Positions 32,542 to 42,401 of a stretch of 64,000 nucleotides of DNA are shown here, one piece after another. The stretch is taken from assembly GCA_963714035.1 (NCBI GenBank), contig OY970224.1, forward strand, positions 558,001 to 622,000, read 5' to 3'. A program made the position numbers and the translations under genes. The notes beneath the pieces are model-generated. The model was not told where the DNA came from, searched no databases, and saw only the letters and a program-made list of their open reading frames with translations. The stretch is from DATFVB01 sp963714035 (GTDB taxonomy: Bacteria; Acidobacteriota; Thermoanaerobaculia; UBA5066; DATFVB01). How positions within the stretch are numbered: the stretch's first letter is position 1; every line of letters starts with the position of its first letter.

Positions 32542-34845
32542 ATGAAGCTCATCTCCCGGAACGTCCTGCGCGAGGTCCTGCCCCCCTTCGGGCTCGGACT
32601 CGCGGCCTACACCTTCCTCCTCCTCCTGCGATCCCTCGTCCAGCTCTCCGAGATGATCGTCCGCCGCGGGGCGCCGGCCTCGCTCGTCGGGAAGCTCCTG
32701 CTGCTCACCCTGCCGCAGGTCCTTGTCCTCACGATTCCGATGGCGTTCCTGTTCGGGATCCTGATCGGGATCGGGCGCCTCTCGGGCGACTCGGAGATCG
32801 TCGCCCTTCGCGCCTCCGGAGTCTCCCGGATGCGGCTCTTCCTGCCGGTCGCCGCGTTCGGCGCGGTGCTCACCGTCGCCGTCGGGATCCTCAGCATGTG
32901 GGGATACCCGATCGCGAACGACCGCCTCGAGCGGCTCGAGAGCCGACTCTTCGCCTCGGCCGCCCTTGAGATGGTCCGGCCGCGCGTCTTCACGGAGCCG
33001 CGGACGGAATGGGACTGGGTCATGTTCGTGGACCGCGACGAGCCGGGCGCGGCGGGCTGGCGGGGCGTGTTCCTCGACGACCGCACCGAGCGCGACCGGG
33101 AATCGGTCATCGTCGCCCGGGAGGGACGTTTCCGCTTCGACGGGCGGAGACTATGGCTCGACCTCTCCGGCGCGATCCAGCACTCGACCGAGCGGGTCGA
33201 TCCGAGGATCTATCGCATCGACCGGAGCGAAAAGCTGAGCATCCTCGTCCACGAGAGCCAGGAGGCTTCTGCCGGCCACGGGGGCGACCATGTCGAGAAG
33301 GGCGTCCGGCTCCAGACGCTCGCGGAGCTGTGGCGGAACCTCCGCCGGCCGGAGATCTCGCCCGAGCGCTACCGCCTTCTCCGGGTCGAGGTCCAGAAGA
33401 AATTCGCGATCCCGGCGGCGTGTCTCGTCTTCGCCCTCGTCGGTCTCCCCCTCGGGATCACGAACCGCCGCGGCGGCCGGGGAAGCGGCTTCGCCGTGTC
33501 GCTCGCGATCATTCTGGGCTACTACCTCCTCTTCAACACCGGAGAGAACTGGGCGGAGGACGGCCGGGTCTCGCCCGCGCTCGCGATGTGGCTGCCCAAC
33601 GCGCTCCTCGCCGCGTTCGGGGCTTTCCTTTTCCTCCGGCCCGAACGGGAGCGCCTCGGCTGGGGCGAGCGCTGGCGAAGGCGGCGCGCGGAGCGAAAGG
33701 AGGCGGCCGGGCACCGCGCCGCCGAGGGCGGATCCGCGGCCGCGGGAATGGGGCTCGCCCGCTTCCCGACCCGCCTCGACCGTTACGTGCTCTCGCCCTT
33801 CGTAGCCGCGCTGGCCGCGATTTACGCCTCGGTGACGTTCCTGTACGTCCTCGTCGACTATTCCGACCACGCCGACGACATCCTCAAGCGCCACATCCCG
33901 TCGGCGGTGGTCGGCGCCTACTACCGCGCCATGCTGGCGCCGATCCTCGTCCAGATCCTGCCGTTCTGCGTGATGCTCGCCGCTCTCGTCGCGCTCGGAT
34001 CGCTCTCCCGCCACGGCGAGGACACGGCGTTCAAGGCCTGCGGCGTGCCGCTCGGGCGGCTCGGTCTCCCGATCGTGCTCTTCGCGTTCCTCGCATCCGG
34101 GGCCGCGTTCTGGATGGGCGAGTACGTGCTCCCCCGCGCCAATCGGGAGTCCCACAGCCTCCTCGACCGCATCAAGGGGCGCACGGAACGCGCTGCGGTG
34201 ATGCCGACGGGAGGGAGCTGGGCGCTCGGGGGGGACGGGTCGCGGATCTGGAACTTCGACACCTACGAGAACGGGGCGAAGCGTCTCTGGAAGCCCTCGA
34301 TCTTCGAGTTCGACCGGGAGTTCCGGCTCGTGGCGCGCACGACCGCCGCGACCGCCGAGTGGGACGGCGGGGGCTGGCGTTTCCGCGACGGCTGGCGGCG
34401 GACCTTCCAGGGCACCGCGGAGACGGCGTTCGTTCCGTTCGGCTCGACCCGGATCGTCGCCGACCCTCCCCGCCTCTTCGAGCGCGTCGCGGGGCGTCCC
34501 GACGAGATGCGCTATCGCGCCCTCGCCCGCTACGTCGAGCGCCTGTCCCGGACCGGCTACCCGGTCGCCGAGCTCGCGACGGCGCTCGCGGGAAAGCCGG
34601 CGGCCGCCGCCCAGACGATCGTGCTCGCCTGTCTCGCGCTCCCCTTCGCGTTCTCGATCGGGCGGCGCGGAACGCTGACGGGGATCGGCGTCGGACTCGC
34701 CGCCGGGATGGTCTTTCTGATCGCCGCCTCGCTCTTTTCGCGGCTGGGCGAGGTCGGCTCGGTGCCTCCCCTGCTGGCCGCCTGGGGGCCGGACCTCATC
34801 TTCCTGCTCGTGGCCGGGTATCGCATGACGACGGTCCGCACCTGA
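32542..34845 (+). CDS. Single-chain LptF-LptG fusion, LPS export permease
   Basis: 767 residues, twice the size of LptF or LptG. The first half (about 1-365) starts MKLISRNVLREVLPPFGLGL, with three helices, a periplasmic domain and three C-terminal helices (ACLVFALVGLPLGITNRRGGRGSGFAVSL). An Arg/Ala linker (about 365-398) follows. The second half (about 400-767) begins LARFPTRLDRYVLSPFVAAL and repeats the same plan, ending with LACLALPFAFSIGRRGTLTGIGVGLAAG. Both halves are YjgP/YjgQ-type. The protein would supply both permease subunits for LptB. It stands alone between the palindrome and a repeat element. Confidence 0.88.
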   Translation: MKLISRNVLREVLPPFGLGLAAYTFLLLLRSLVQLSEMIVRRGAPASLVGKLLLLTLPQVLVLTIPMAFLFGILIGIGRLSGDSEIVALRASGVSRMRLFLPVAAFGAVLTVAVGILSMWGYPIANDRLERLESRLFASAALEMVRPRVFTEPRTEWDWVMFVDRDEPGAAGWRGVFLDDRTERDRESVIVAREGRFRFDGRRLWLDLSGAIQHSTERVDPRIYRIDRSEKLSILVHESQEASAGHGGDHVEKGVRLQTLAELWRNLRRPEISPERYRLLRVEVQKKFAIPAACLVFALVGLPLGITNRRGGRGSGFAVSLAIILGYYLLFNTGENWAEDGRVSPALAMWLPNALLAAFGAFLFLRPERERLGWGERWRRRRAERKEAAGHRAAEGGSAAAGMGLARFPTRLDRYVLSPFVAALAAIYASVTFLYVLVDYSDHADDILKRHIPSAVVGAYYRAMLAPILVQILPFCVMLAALVALGSLSRHGEDTAFKACGVPLGRLGLPIVLFAFLASGAAFWMGEYVLPRANRESHSLLDRIKGRTERAAVMPTGGSWALGGDGSRIWNFDTYENGAKRLWKPSIFEFDREFRLVARTTAATAEWDGGGWRFRDGWRRTFQGTAETAFVPFGSTRIVADPPRLFERVAGRPDEMRYRALARYVERLSRTGYPVAELATALAGKPAAAAQTIVLACLALPFAFSIGRRGTLTGIGVGLAAGMVFLIAASLFSRLGEVGSVPPLLAAWGPDLIFLLVAGYRMTTVRT

Positions 34846-34862
34846 ACCGTCGCCCGCCCGGC

Positions 34863-35085
34863 CCGCGCGCGCTGGAACCGTGCGGGCTCCCGCATCGCGG
34901 ACCTCCGGAGCATGTCATCCTGAGAAGCGAAGCCACGAAGGATCTGTTCCGGTTGCCAGGTCCTTCGCTGCGCTCAGGAGAGAGTGCTCCGCGCGCATGG
35001 AAATGCGCGCTTTGCGCTCACACTTTCCGCGATGCGGCCTTACGCGGCTCGGGCCAATGCCCTCGACCGCTTCGGCGGCCGACCC
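34863..35085. repeat. Nested palindromic intergenic repeat, copy R1
   Basis: Fills the 308-bp gap between the convergent lptFG and ahcY genes. The outer inverted repeat CGCATCGCGGA (34891-34901)/TCCGCGATGCG (35026-35036) encloses an inner hairpin. The inner hairpin is built from CATCCTGAGAAGCGAAGCCACGA and the opposed CCTTCGCTGCGCTCAGGA. Flanks (TTCCAGCGCGCGC type on one side, CCTCGACCGC on the other) also match copies at 47.7 kb and partly 40.1 kb. Possible bidirectional terminator. Short reading frames inside it are not genes. Confidence 0.75.
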
Positions 35086-35153
35086 GAGATAGAGCCGCCG
35101 CCGCTCCCCAGGAACGATCTCGAGGGCCCTGCGGGACGACCGGGAAGTACCCT

Positions 35154-36491
<1,338 letters not shown>

Positions 36492-36544
36492 CGTGTGCGT
36501 TCCTTTCGACGAAACCGGGGGATCTTACACGAACGAACGGCGCT

Positions 36545-37759
36545 TCAGGCGGGAAGGATCCGCAGGCCCGAAGGCGGCGGCGACAGGCGCTCGCGGCCTC
36601 CCGCCGTCACCGCGTAGTCGTCCTCGATCCGGATGCCGAACTCCCCCGGCAGGTAGATCCCTGGCTCGACCGTTTCCACGTTTCCGGCGACGAGGGGCCG
36701 GCCGTTGCCCGAGACGAGATACGGCGACTCGTGCCCGTCCATTCCGAGACCGTGGCCGAGCCGATGCGTGAAGAACTCTCCGAAGCCCGCGTCCGCGATG
36801 ATCTTGCGGGCGGCCGCGTCCACCTTCTCCCCGGCCACGCCGGCGGCGAGGGCATCGATTCCCGCCTGCTGCGCGCGCTCCACGACGTCGTACACGCGGC
36901 GCACCTTGTCCGGAGGCCTTCCGAAGGAGACCGTCCGGGTGATGTCGGAGGTGTATCCGTGGACGACGCACCCGCAGTCGATCAGAACGACGTCTCCCGG
37001 GGCGAGCCGGCGCGAGCCGGGACCGCCGTGCGGCAGCGCGCTCGAGGGACCGAACTGGATCAGGCCATCCGAGGGTGTGCCGACCCGGGAGAACTCCTCC
37101 GACAGGATCGCCGCGCCCTCGAGCTCGGTCATCCCGGCCCGAAGGCGTTCCCACGTCGCCTCGATCGCGGCGACCGTCCGGATCCCCGCCGCCCGGATGA
37201 ATTCCTGCTCGGCGGGCGACTTGACCTCGCGCAGCGCGTCGACGAGATCCGATCCGTCCCGAAGGGCCGCCCCCGCCGCCGCGCGGAGGCGCTCGGCGGT
37301 GTGGAGCGCGGTCGAACCCTCGACGGCGACCGTGCGGCCCGTCCCCAGGACTTTCGCGCAGAGCGCGAACGGATCTTCCGATTCCTGCCACGTCTCGATG
37401 CGGTCGAACACGCCGTCCTTCTCCGACCGCGGGCGCTCGAAGAAGGGCGTGACGACGACCGCCGGCCCCTTCGCCGGAAGGAGCAGGGCCGTCAGCCGTT
37501 CGCTCCGGCCGATCGCGAGGTTCGCGAGGTACCGGAGGTTCGTCGACGGAGTGACGAAGAGGGCGTCGATCCGCTTCCGCGCCATCGCCTTCCGGACGGA
37601 TTCCTGCCGCTCCCGGAACGCCTCCTTCGGAAGCGGCGGAGGGAGCGCGGGAAGGGACGGGCCCGGCGCCGCCGCCTCGCCCCGCCCCGGGAGCGCGGAC
37701 GCGGCGACCCCGGCGGCGAGGCCGCCGAGCAGGGAACGCCGCGAGATCGCGAACCGCAT
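36545..37759 (-). CDS. Tat-exported M24 (Xaa-Pro) aminopeptidase
   Basis: 404-residue metallopeptidase. The N-terminus MRFAISRRSLLGGLAAGVAAS is a twin-arginine signal (SRRSLLG), so it is probably folded before export to the periplasm. The creatinase/prolidase N-domain is followed by the pita-bread domain. Metal ligands are visible as Asp in LIDCGCVVHGYTSDITRT (two), His in GHGLGMDGHE, and Glu in ETVEPGIYLPGEFGIRIEDDYAV (two). It probably trims proline-containing peptides. ATG 37759 is chosen because it begins the signal peptide; the much longer upstream reading is spurious. Confidence 0.87.
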   Translation of the reverse strand: MRFAISRRSLLGGLAAGVAASALPGRGEAAAPGPSLPALPPPLPKEAFRERQESVRKAMARKRIDALFVTPSTNLRYLANLAIGRSERLTALLLPAKGPAVVVTPFFERPRSEKDGVFDRIETWQESEDPFALCAKVLGTGRTVAVEGSTALHTAERLRAAAGAALRDGSDLVDALREVKSPAEQEFIRAAGIRTVAAIEATWERLRAGMTELEGAAILSEEFSRVGTPSDGLIQFGPSSALPHGGPGSRRLAPGDVVLIDCGCVVHGYTSDITRTVSFGRPPDKVRRVYDVVERAQQAGIDALAAGVAGEKVDAAARKIIADAGFGEFFTHRLGHGLGMDGHESPYLVSGNGRPLVAGNVETVEPGIYLPGEFGIRIEDDYAVTAGGRERLSPPPSGLRILPA

Positions 37760-37779
37760 GGCCGCGAGCGTACCCGAAC

Positions 37780-39876
37780 TCAGGCGCCGCCGGAAGCCGC
37801 GGGGCGGATCTCCCGGAGAAGCGCGAGCGTCCCCTCGGCGGGCAGAGCGCGGCTGAACAGGTACCCCTGCATCTCCCCGCACTTCTGACGGATCAGCAGG
37901 TCGCGCTGGGCGATCGTCTCGACGCCCTCGGCGAGCACGCGAAGACGGAGAGCGTCCGCCATGTGGACGATCGCGCCGATGATCGCCTCGTCGGCCGAGC
38001 TGCCCGGGATGTCGCGGACGAACGACTGGTCGATCTTCAACGTGTGGACCGGCAGGTGCTTGACGTAGGAGAGCGACGAATGGCCGGTCCCGAAGTCGTC
38101 GATCGCGATCCGGGCCCCCGTCCCGCGCAGTGCGAAGAAGAGCGCGCGGGTGTGCTCCACGTCCTGCATCGCGACACTCTCGGTGACCTCCAGCTCGAGC
38201 GTCGAGACCCGGATCCGCGAATCCCCCACCGCCCGGCCGACCAGCTCGAGGAGGCCGCCGAACTGGACCTGCCTCGGCGACACGTTGACCGCGACGGAGA
38301 CGTCGGGGAATCCCGCGTCGTGCCACTCCCGCGCGCGCCGGCACGCCTCGAAGAGGACCCACTCGCCGATCTCGAGGATGAGGTTCGATTCCTCGGCCAC
38401 GGGAATGAACTCCGCGGGAGAGATCATCTTTCCGTCGTTTCCGCGCCAGCGCAGGAGCGCTTCGAACCCCCGGATCCGACCGTCCGCGACCCGGATCTGG
38501 GGCTGGTAGTGCAGTTCGAGCTCGCCCCGCGCGACCGCTCCCTTCAGCTCGCTTTCGATGGTGAGGCGGCGCATCGCGCGGACCTGCAGGGCCCGCGTGT
38601 AGAGCTGACAGTTGTGGCGGCCGAGCTCCTTGGCGCGATACATCGCGGCGTCCGCGTTGCGGACGAGCGTCTCCTCGTCGTCTCCGTCCTCCGGATAGAG
38701 GCTGATCCCGACGCTCGCGCTGGCCGAAACGGTGCGTCCTCCGACCAGAAAAGGCGTGCCCATCGTTTCGAGGAGCTTCCGGGCGACGCGCATCGCGGCG
38801 TCGGCGCTCTCCGTGTCGAGAAGGAGCAGCGTGAACTCGTCGCCCCCGAGCCGGGCGACCGTGTCGACTTTCCGCACCGCCTTGACGAGCCGTGTGGCGA
38901 CCTCCTGGAGGAGCTGGTCCCCCGACTCGTGGCCGAACCGGTCGTTGATGAGCTTGAAGTGGTCGACGTCGAAGAACAGGACCGCGAGGCGGCGGCCCTT
39001 CCGCCGGGCGACGGCGAGCGACTGGACGAGCCGGTCCCGGAAGAGCTTCCGGTTCGCGAGTCCGGTGAGCCCGTCGTGGTAAGCCTGATATTCGATCAGA
39101 ACCTCCGCCTTCTTGCGCCCGGTGATGTCGACGATCACTCCCTCGAAGGCCGTCGCGGCGCCGCCCGAGAGTCGGGTGAATGTCCCGAGGACCCACGTCG
39201 GTTTCCCGTCGCCGCGCCGCACCTGGAGCTCGGCATGGGACACTTTCCCGTCCGCCGCGAGACGCTGGACGATCCGTTCCCGATCTGCGTCCTCGAAATG
39301 CCCGCCGCCGTCCCGCGCGGTCATCGCCGCCTCGCGCGAGGCGTAGCCGAAGATGCGCGCGAACGCGTCGTTGCAGTCGAGGAGCACCCCGTCCGAGCTC
39401 ATCCGGAAGATTCCCGCGAGGCTCTCGTCGAAAAGGAATCGGTACCGTTCCTCGGAGCGCCGGGCGGCCTGCTCCGAATCGTGCCGCGAGGTCACGTCGG
39501 CGGTGATGCCGCGCACCGATACCGGCCGGCGCTCGCCGTCGAACGAGAAGCGGAAGACGTCGCGGAGCCAGCGTTCCCGGCCGTCGTCGGCGGAGGCGCG
39601 ATATTCGATCGCGAACCGTCCGGAGGACGGCTCGCGGAAGAGGGCGAGATACGCGGGGCGATCCTCGGGGTGGACGCGCGCCGCCCCGTATTCCGGTTCC
39701 CATCGCCGCTCGGACGGCGTGCAGCCGAGGAGCGGGGCGATGCGGCCGCTCACGAAGCGAAACCGTTCCGTCCGCGGGTCCGCCTCCCAGACGGTGAATT
39801 CCAGATCGTCGGCGATCTCGAGGACCGAGATCGGCGGAGTCGCCCCGCCGGGAGCGTTCGTTCCGTCTACGCTCAT
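37780..39876 (-). CDS. PAS-PAS-GGDEF-EAL cyclic-di-GMP signalling protein
   Basis: About 698 residues. Two N-terminal PAS domains (FTVWEADPRTERFRFVSG; YRFLFDESLAGIFRMSSDG) are followed by GGDEF with intact ARLGGDEFTLLL. EAL follows, with GFEALLRW, the ELEVTES and IAIDDFGTGHSSLSYV metal sites, and LPVHTLKIDQSFV. Both synthase and phosphodiesterase motifs look complete, so it could make or break c-di-GMP under PAS control. No membrane segment is visible. The start is uncertain: earlier GTG/ATG codons (39963, 39945) overlap a perfect TATAAT, so ATG 39876 is preferred. Confidence 0.88.
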   Translation of the reverse strand: MSVDGTNAPGGATPPISVLEIADDLEFTVWEADPRTERFRFVSGRIAPLLGCTPSERRWEPEYGAARVHPEDRPAYLALFREPSSGRFAIEYRASADDGRERWLRDVFRFSFDGERRPVSVRGITADVTSRHDSEQAARRSEERYRFLFDESLAGIFRMSSDGVLLDCNDAFARIFGYASREAAMTARDGGGHFEDADRERIVQRLAADGKVSHAELQVRRGDGKPTWVLGTFTRLSGGAATAFEGVIVDITGRKKAEVLIEYQAYHDGLTGLANRKLFRDRLVQSLAVARRKGRRLAVLFFDVDHFKLINDRFGHESGDQLLQEVATRLVKAVRKVDTVARLGGDEFTLLLLDTESADAAMRVARKLLETMGTPFLVGGRTVSASASVGISLYPEDGDDEETLVRNADAAMYRAKELGRHNCQLYTRALQVRAMRRLTIESELKGAVARGELELHYQPQIRVADGRIRGFEALLRWRGNDGKMISPAEFIPVAEESNLILEIGEWVLFEACRRAREWHDAGFPDVSVAVNVSPRQVQFGGLLELVGRAVGDSRIRVSTLELEVTESVAMQDVEHTRALFFALRGTGARIAIDDFGTGHSSLSYVKHLPVHTLKIDQSFVRDIPGSSADEAIIGAIVHMADALRLRVLAEGVETIAQRDLLIRQKCGEMQGYLFSRALPAEGTLALLREIRPAASGGA

Positions 39877-39943
39877 TGCCTGCGCGCCGGGTTCGTCGAC
39901 GACGTCCGCCGCCGTCGGATCGAAGAAGTTCCTGCGCATGCGC

Positions 39944-39949
39944 ATTATA
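39944..39949 (-). promoter_or_regulatory. Possible -10 box for the GGDEF-EAL gene
   Basis: Perfect TATAAT on the minus strand, about 70 bp upstream of the preferred start codon. I see no matching -35 at 16-18 bp, so the promoter call is tentative. In this base composition a chance TATAAT is uncommon but possible. Confidence 0.35.
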
Positions 39950-40087
39950 GCGACGGCCGACACAGGAGCTCGTTCGTCGATCCGAACTCTATTCCGCGGA
40001 CCTCCGGCGAAGGCACAGGATGAAGGTTGCCCGCGTGACCCGGTCGGGCGCCGGAGCGGTCGAGCCGGGAAGGCGAGCCGCGAAGGT

Positions 40088-40187
40088 CAGATCGCGGAAA
40101 GTCTCGCCGAAGTAACCGAGGCGAGGAGGTCTGCGATCTGGGAGGCCGCAGCGTTCCAGCCGCGCAGCGGCGCGCGCGAGGCCGACG
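40088..40187. repeat. Nested palindromic intergenic repeat, short copy R3
   Basis: CAGATCGCGGA (40088-40098) pairs with TCTGCGATCTG (40130-40140, one G-T wobble). The inner module seen in R1 and R2 is replaced by a small hairpin CTCGCC/GGCGAG (40103-40108, 40120-40125). The following 45 bp (GGAGGCCGCAGCGTTCCAGC and GCGCGAGGCCGACGTT) match the flank of R2. It lies just beyond the stop of the minus-strand zinc-ribbon gene. The preceding bases 39964-40087 hold nothing else I recognise. Confidence 0.65.
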
Positions 40188-40478
40188 TTAGTCGAGATCG
40201 ATGTCCCGGATGGGCCTGGAGGTATCCGACTGCGCCTTCTTGAACAGCTCGTCGAACTTCTTCTGCAGAACGTCCTTCTTCGTCTTTTCGGAATCGAGCG
40301 CCACCTGGAATTTCGCGTCGCGTTCCGCGTCGTGCGCCTTCAGCTGGCCCATCGCCGCCTCGAGGTTCTCGAAGGTCTTCGGATCGGCGGCGGGCGTGAA
40401 ATCGATCACGGCTTTCAACTCCGTGTCCACTTTGAGGCGGGACTGGCAGTGCGGACAGAGCGTTTCGAAATCGGCCAT
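40188..40478 (-). CDS. Small CxxC protein with helical tail
   Basis: 96-residue hypothetical cytoplasmic protein. The N-terminus MADFETLCPHCQSRLKVDTEL is one half of a zinc ribbon (single CPHC pair). The rest is charged and probably helical or coiled (LEAAMGQLKAHDAERDAKF). With only two cysteines it would need to dimerise to hold zinc. It lies 9 bp downstream of the S4-domain gene on the same strand, suggesting co-transcription. No known function. Confidence 0.6.
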   Translation of the reverse strand: MADFETLCPHCQSRLKVDTELKAVIDFTPAADPKTFENLEAAMGQLKAHDAERDAKFQVALDSEKTKKDVLQKKFDELFKKAQSDTSRPIRDIDLD

Positions 40479-40487
40479 GCCCCGATT

Positions 40488-40883
40488 TTACCTCCCCTTC
40501 AACCGGCGGATCGACCGCCGCTCCCGGGCGTCGGGACGGCCCGAGGGAACGGGCCGCGACAGCCGCTCGATCCGCCTCGCCTCGATCTCTTCGGCCGTGG
40601 GCGGCGGCGTCAGGTCCTGCCAGAGGGAGCGCGCCTCCTTGCGCGGCAGAGAGCGCGCGGCGGTCGCGAGCACCCGGACGATCCTGCGGCGCCCGCGGTC
40701 GAGCGTGATCTCCACGAGGTCTCCGGGACGCACGAATTTGTGCGCCTTCCCCCGCGTTCCGTTGATCTCCACCTTGCCGCCGTCGCACGCCTTCGCCGCC
40801 GCCGACCGGGTCTTGAAGAGGCAGGCGACGTCGAGCCACGAGTCGAGCCGCTGCGGGGCCGGGGGAACGGGTCCGGAATCCAT
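40488..40883 (-). CDS. S4-domain RNA-binding protein, Hsp15-like
   Basis: 131-residue protein with an N-terminal S4 domain: QRLDSWLDVACLFKTRSAAAKACDGGKVEINGTRGK and then VRPGDLVEI. The basic C-terminal tail contains RRIVRVLATAARSLPRKEAR. This matches HslR/Hsp15-type proteins, which in E. coli recycle stalled 50S subunits carrying nascent chains. ATG 40883 gives the usual short lead-in; an upstream in-frame ATG would add only eight residues. Confidence 0.82.
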   Translation of the reverse strand: MDSGPVPPAPQRLDSWLDVACLFKTRSAAAKACDGGKVEINGTRGKAHKFVRPGDLVEITLDRGRRRIVRVLATAARSLPRKEARSLWQDLTPPPTAEEIEARRIERLSRPVPSGRPDARERRSIRRLKGR

Positions 40884-40949
40884 CCTGGGCCTCCGTCGCC
40901 GGATCATACTTCCCGGCCCGGCCGCCTCCGCGGCGAATACAATCGCCGC

Positions 40950-42401
40950 ATGCGCTGGCCGTTCCGATCGACGCGTTTCCGGACCAAGCTCGCGCTCGGG
41001 ACGCTCCTCCTTTTCGTCCTGACGGTAGCCCTGCTCTTCGCCGTCGACACGTACAACGAGCGGAAGCTGATCGACAAGCTCGAGAACACGATGGAGGCGG
41101 TCACGAAGGCCATCGAGGTCGCCTCGGATCAGGCCCAGATCTCGACGACGGGAGAGAACGACAACGAGGTCCTCCAGGATTACGCCGAAAAACTTCGCCT
41201 CCGCGGGGTGCGCGAGATCCAGATCCTCAGTCCGGAGCGCGCCGTGATCGCGACGTCGAAGGGTCGCGCGAAGCGCAAGAAGGCCCCCGAGGACATCGCG
41301 ATCAAGGGGACGATCGGCGCCGACGTCGAATCCCCAGGGCCCAAGCGCGACTATCGGCTGATCATGCCGATCATCTCGCAGAACCAGAAGGTCGGCTACG
41401 TCACGGTCGACCTGCTCCTCGACGACTACGAGGCCACCATCTCGCGGAGCTTCGGGCGACGGGTCGCCGCCCTGACCGCCGTGTTCGGGGTCGGACTCAT
41501 GCTCCTCCTGCTCCTGACCCGCAACTTCACCGAGCCGGTCGGGCAGCTCGCGGCGGCGGCGCAAAAGGTCGCGGAGGGAGATCTCGACGCCCAGATCGAC
41601 AGCCGGAGAACCGACGACCTCGGCGTCCTCGTCCAGACGTGGAACGCGATGGTCGCGCGCCTCGAGGAACAGAGGGCGCTCGAGACGCGGCTCGTCGCGG
41701 CGGAAAGGCGCGCGTCCCTCGGCCACCTCGCCTCCGGGATCGCGCACGAGATCCGGAACCCCCTGAACACGATCGCCCTCGCCGTCGAATACCTCCGCCG
41801 CCGGTTCCTTCCCGCATCCGCGTCCGAGCGGCGGGAATTCGAGGAGACGACCGAAAGCCTCCGCGACGAGATCGGGCGTCTGAACGGCCTGATCACCAAC
41901 TTTCTCTCGTACGGCAAGCCGATGCGCCTCCGCCCGGCGACCTTCGACGCGAGCGACCTCGTCCGCGAAGTCGCCCGGGAGCTCGGTCCCGAAGCCGCGC
42001 TGCGAAGCGTCGAGATTTCGGTCGGGGGCGGCCGGGCGGAGCTCGTCGCGGACCGCGACCTCCTGAAATCGGCGTTCCTGAACGTCGCCCTGAACGCGGT
42101 GCAGATGGCCGGCGGCGGAGGCCGTCTTTCGATCGAGACGGAGTCGACTTCCCGCGGGATCCGCGTGCGGTTCGACGACAACGGGCCCGGGATCCCGCCG
42201 GAGCACCTGCCGAAGGTGTTCGAGCCCTATTTCTCGACGCGCGAGGCGGGGGTCGGCCTCGGGCTCGCCATGACGCGCAAGATCGTTCACGACCACGGCG
42301 GGGAGCTCGAGGCGGAAAACCTTCCCGGGGGCGGCACCCGGTTCACGTTCACCCTGCCGCGGGTCCCCGTGACGGAAGAAGTCCCCGCGGTCCCGGCATG
42401 A
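40950..42401 (+). CDS. Membrane sensor histidine kinase (NtrB/AtoS-like)
   Basis: 483 residues. A membrane helix (about 14-33), a periplasmic sensor of about 140 residues and a second helix (about 173-191) lead into a HAMP region. The HisKA box is ASLGHLASGIAHEIRNPLNTIAL (phospho-His), and the ATPase domain has NVALNAVQMA, DDNGPGIPPEHLPKVFEPYFSTR and GVGLGLAMTRKIV. It autophosphorylates and should pass phosphate to the overlapping (ATGA) sigma-54 activator. The signal is unknown; the sensor has no family I recognise. Confidence 0.92.
   Translation: MRWPFRSTRFRTKLALGTLLLFVLTVALLFAVDTYNERKLIDKLENTMEAVTKAIEVASDQAQISTTGENDNEVLQDYAEKLRLRGVREIQILSPERAVIATSKGRAKRKKAPEDIAIKGTIGADVESPGPKRDYRLIMPIISQNQKVGYVTVDLLLDDYEATISRSFGRRVAALTAVFGVGLMLLLLLTRNFTEPVGQLAAAAQKVAEGDLDAQIDSRRTDDLGVLVQTWNAMVARLEEQRALETRLVAAERRASLGHLASGIAHEIRNPLNTIALAVEYLRRRFLPASASERREFEETTESLRDEIGRLNGLITNFLSYGKPMRLRPATFDASDLVREVARELGPEAALRSVEISVGGGRAELVADRDLLKSAFLNVALNAVQMAGGGGRLSIETESTSRGIRVRFDDNGPGIPPEHLPKVFEPYFSTREAGVGLGLAMTRKIVHDHGGELEAENLPGGGTRFTFTLPRVPVTEEVPAVPA

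Noticed and set aside
36492..36544. Possible S-adenosylhomocysteine riboswitch upstream of ahcY
   Set aside because: Only 53 bp separate ahcY from the upstream gene, and no pseudoknot-like conserved core is visible.
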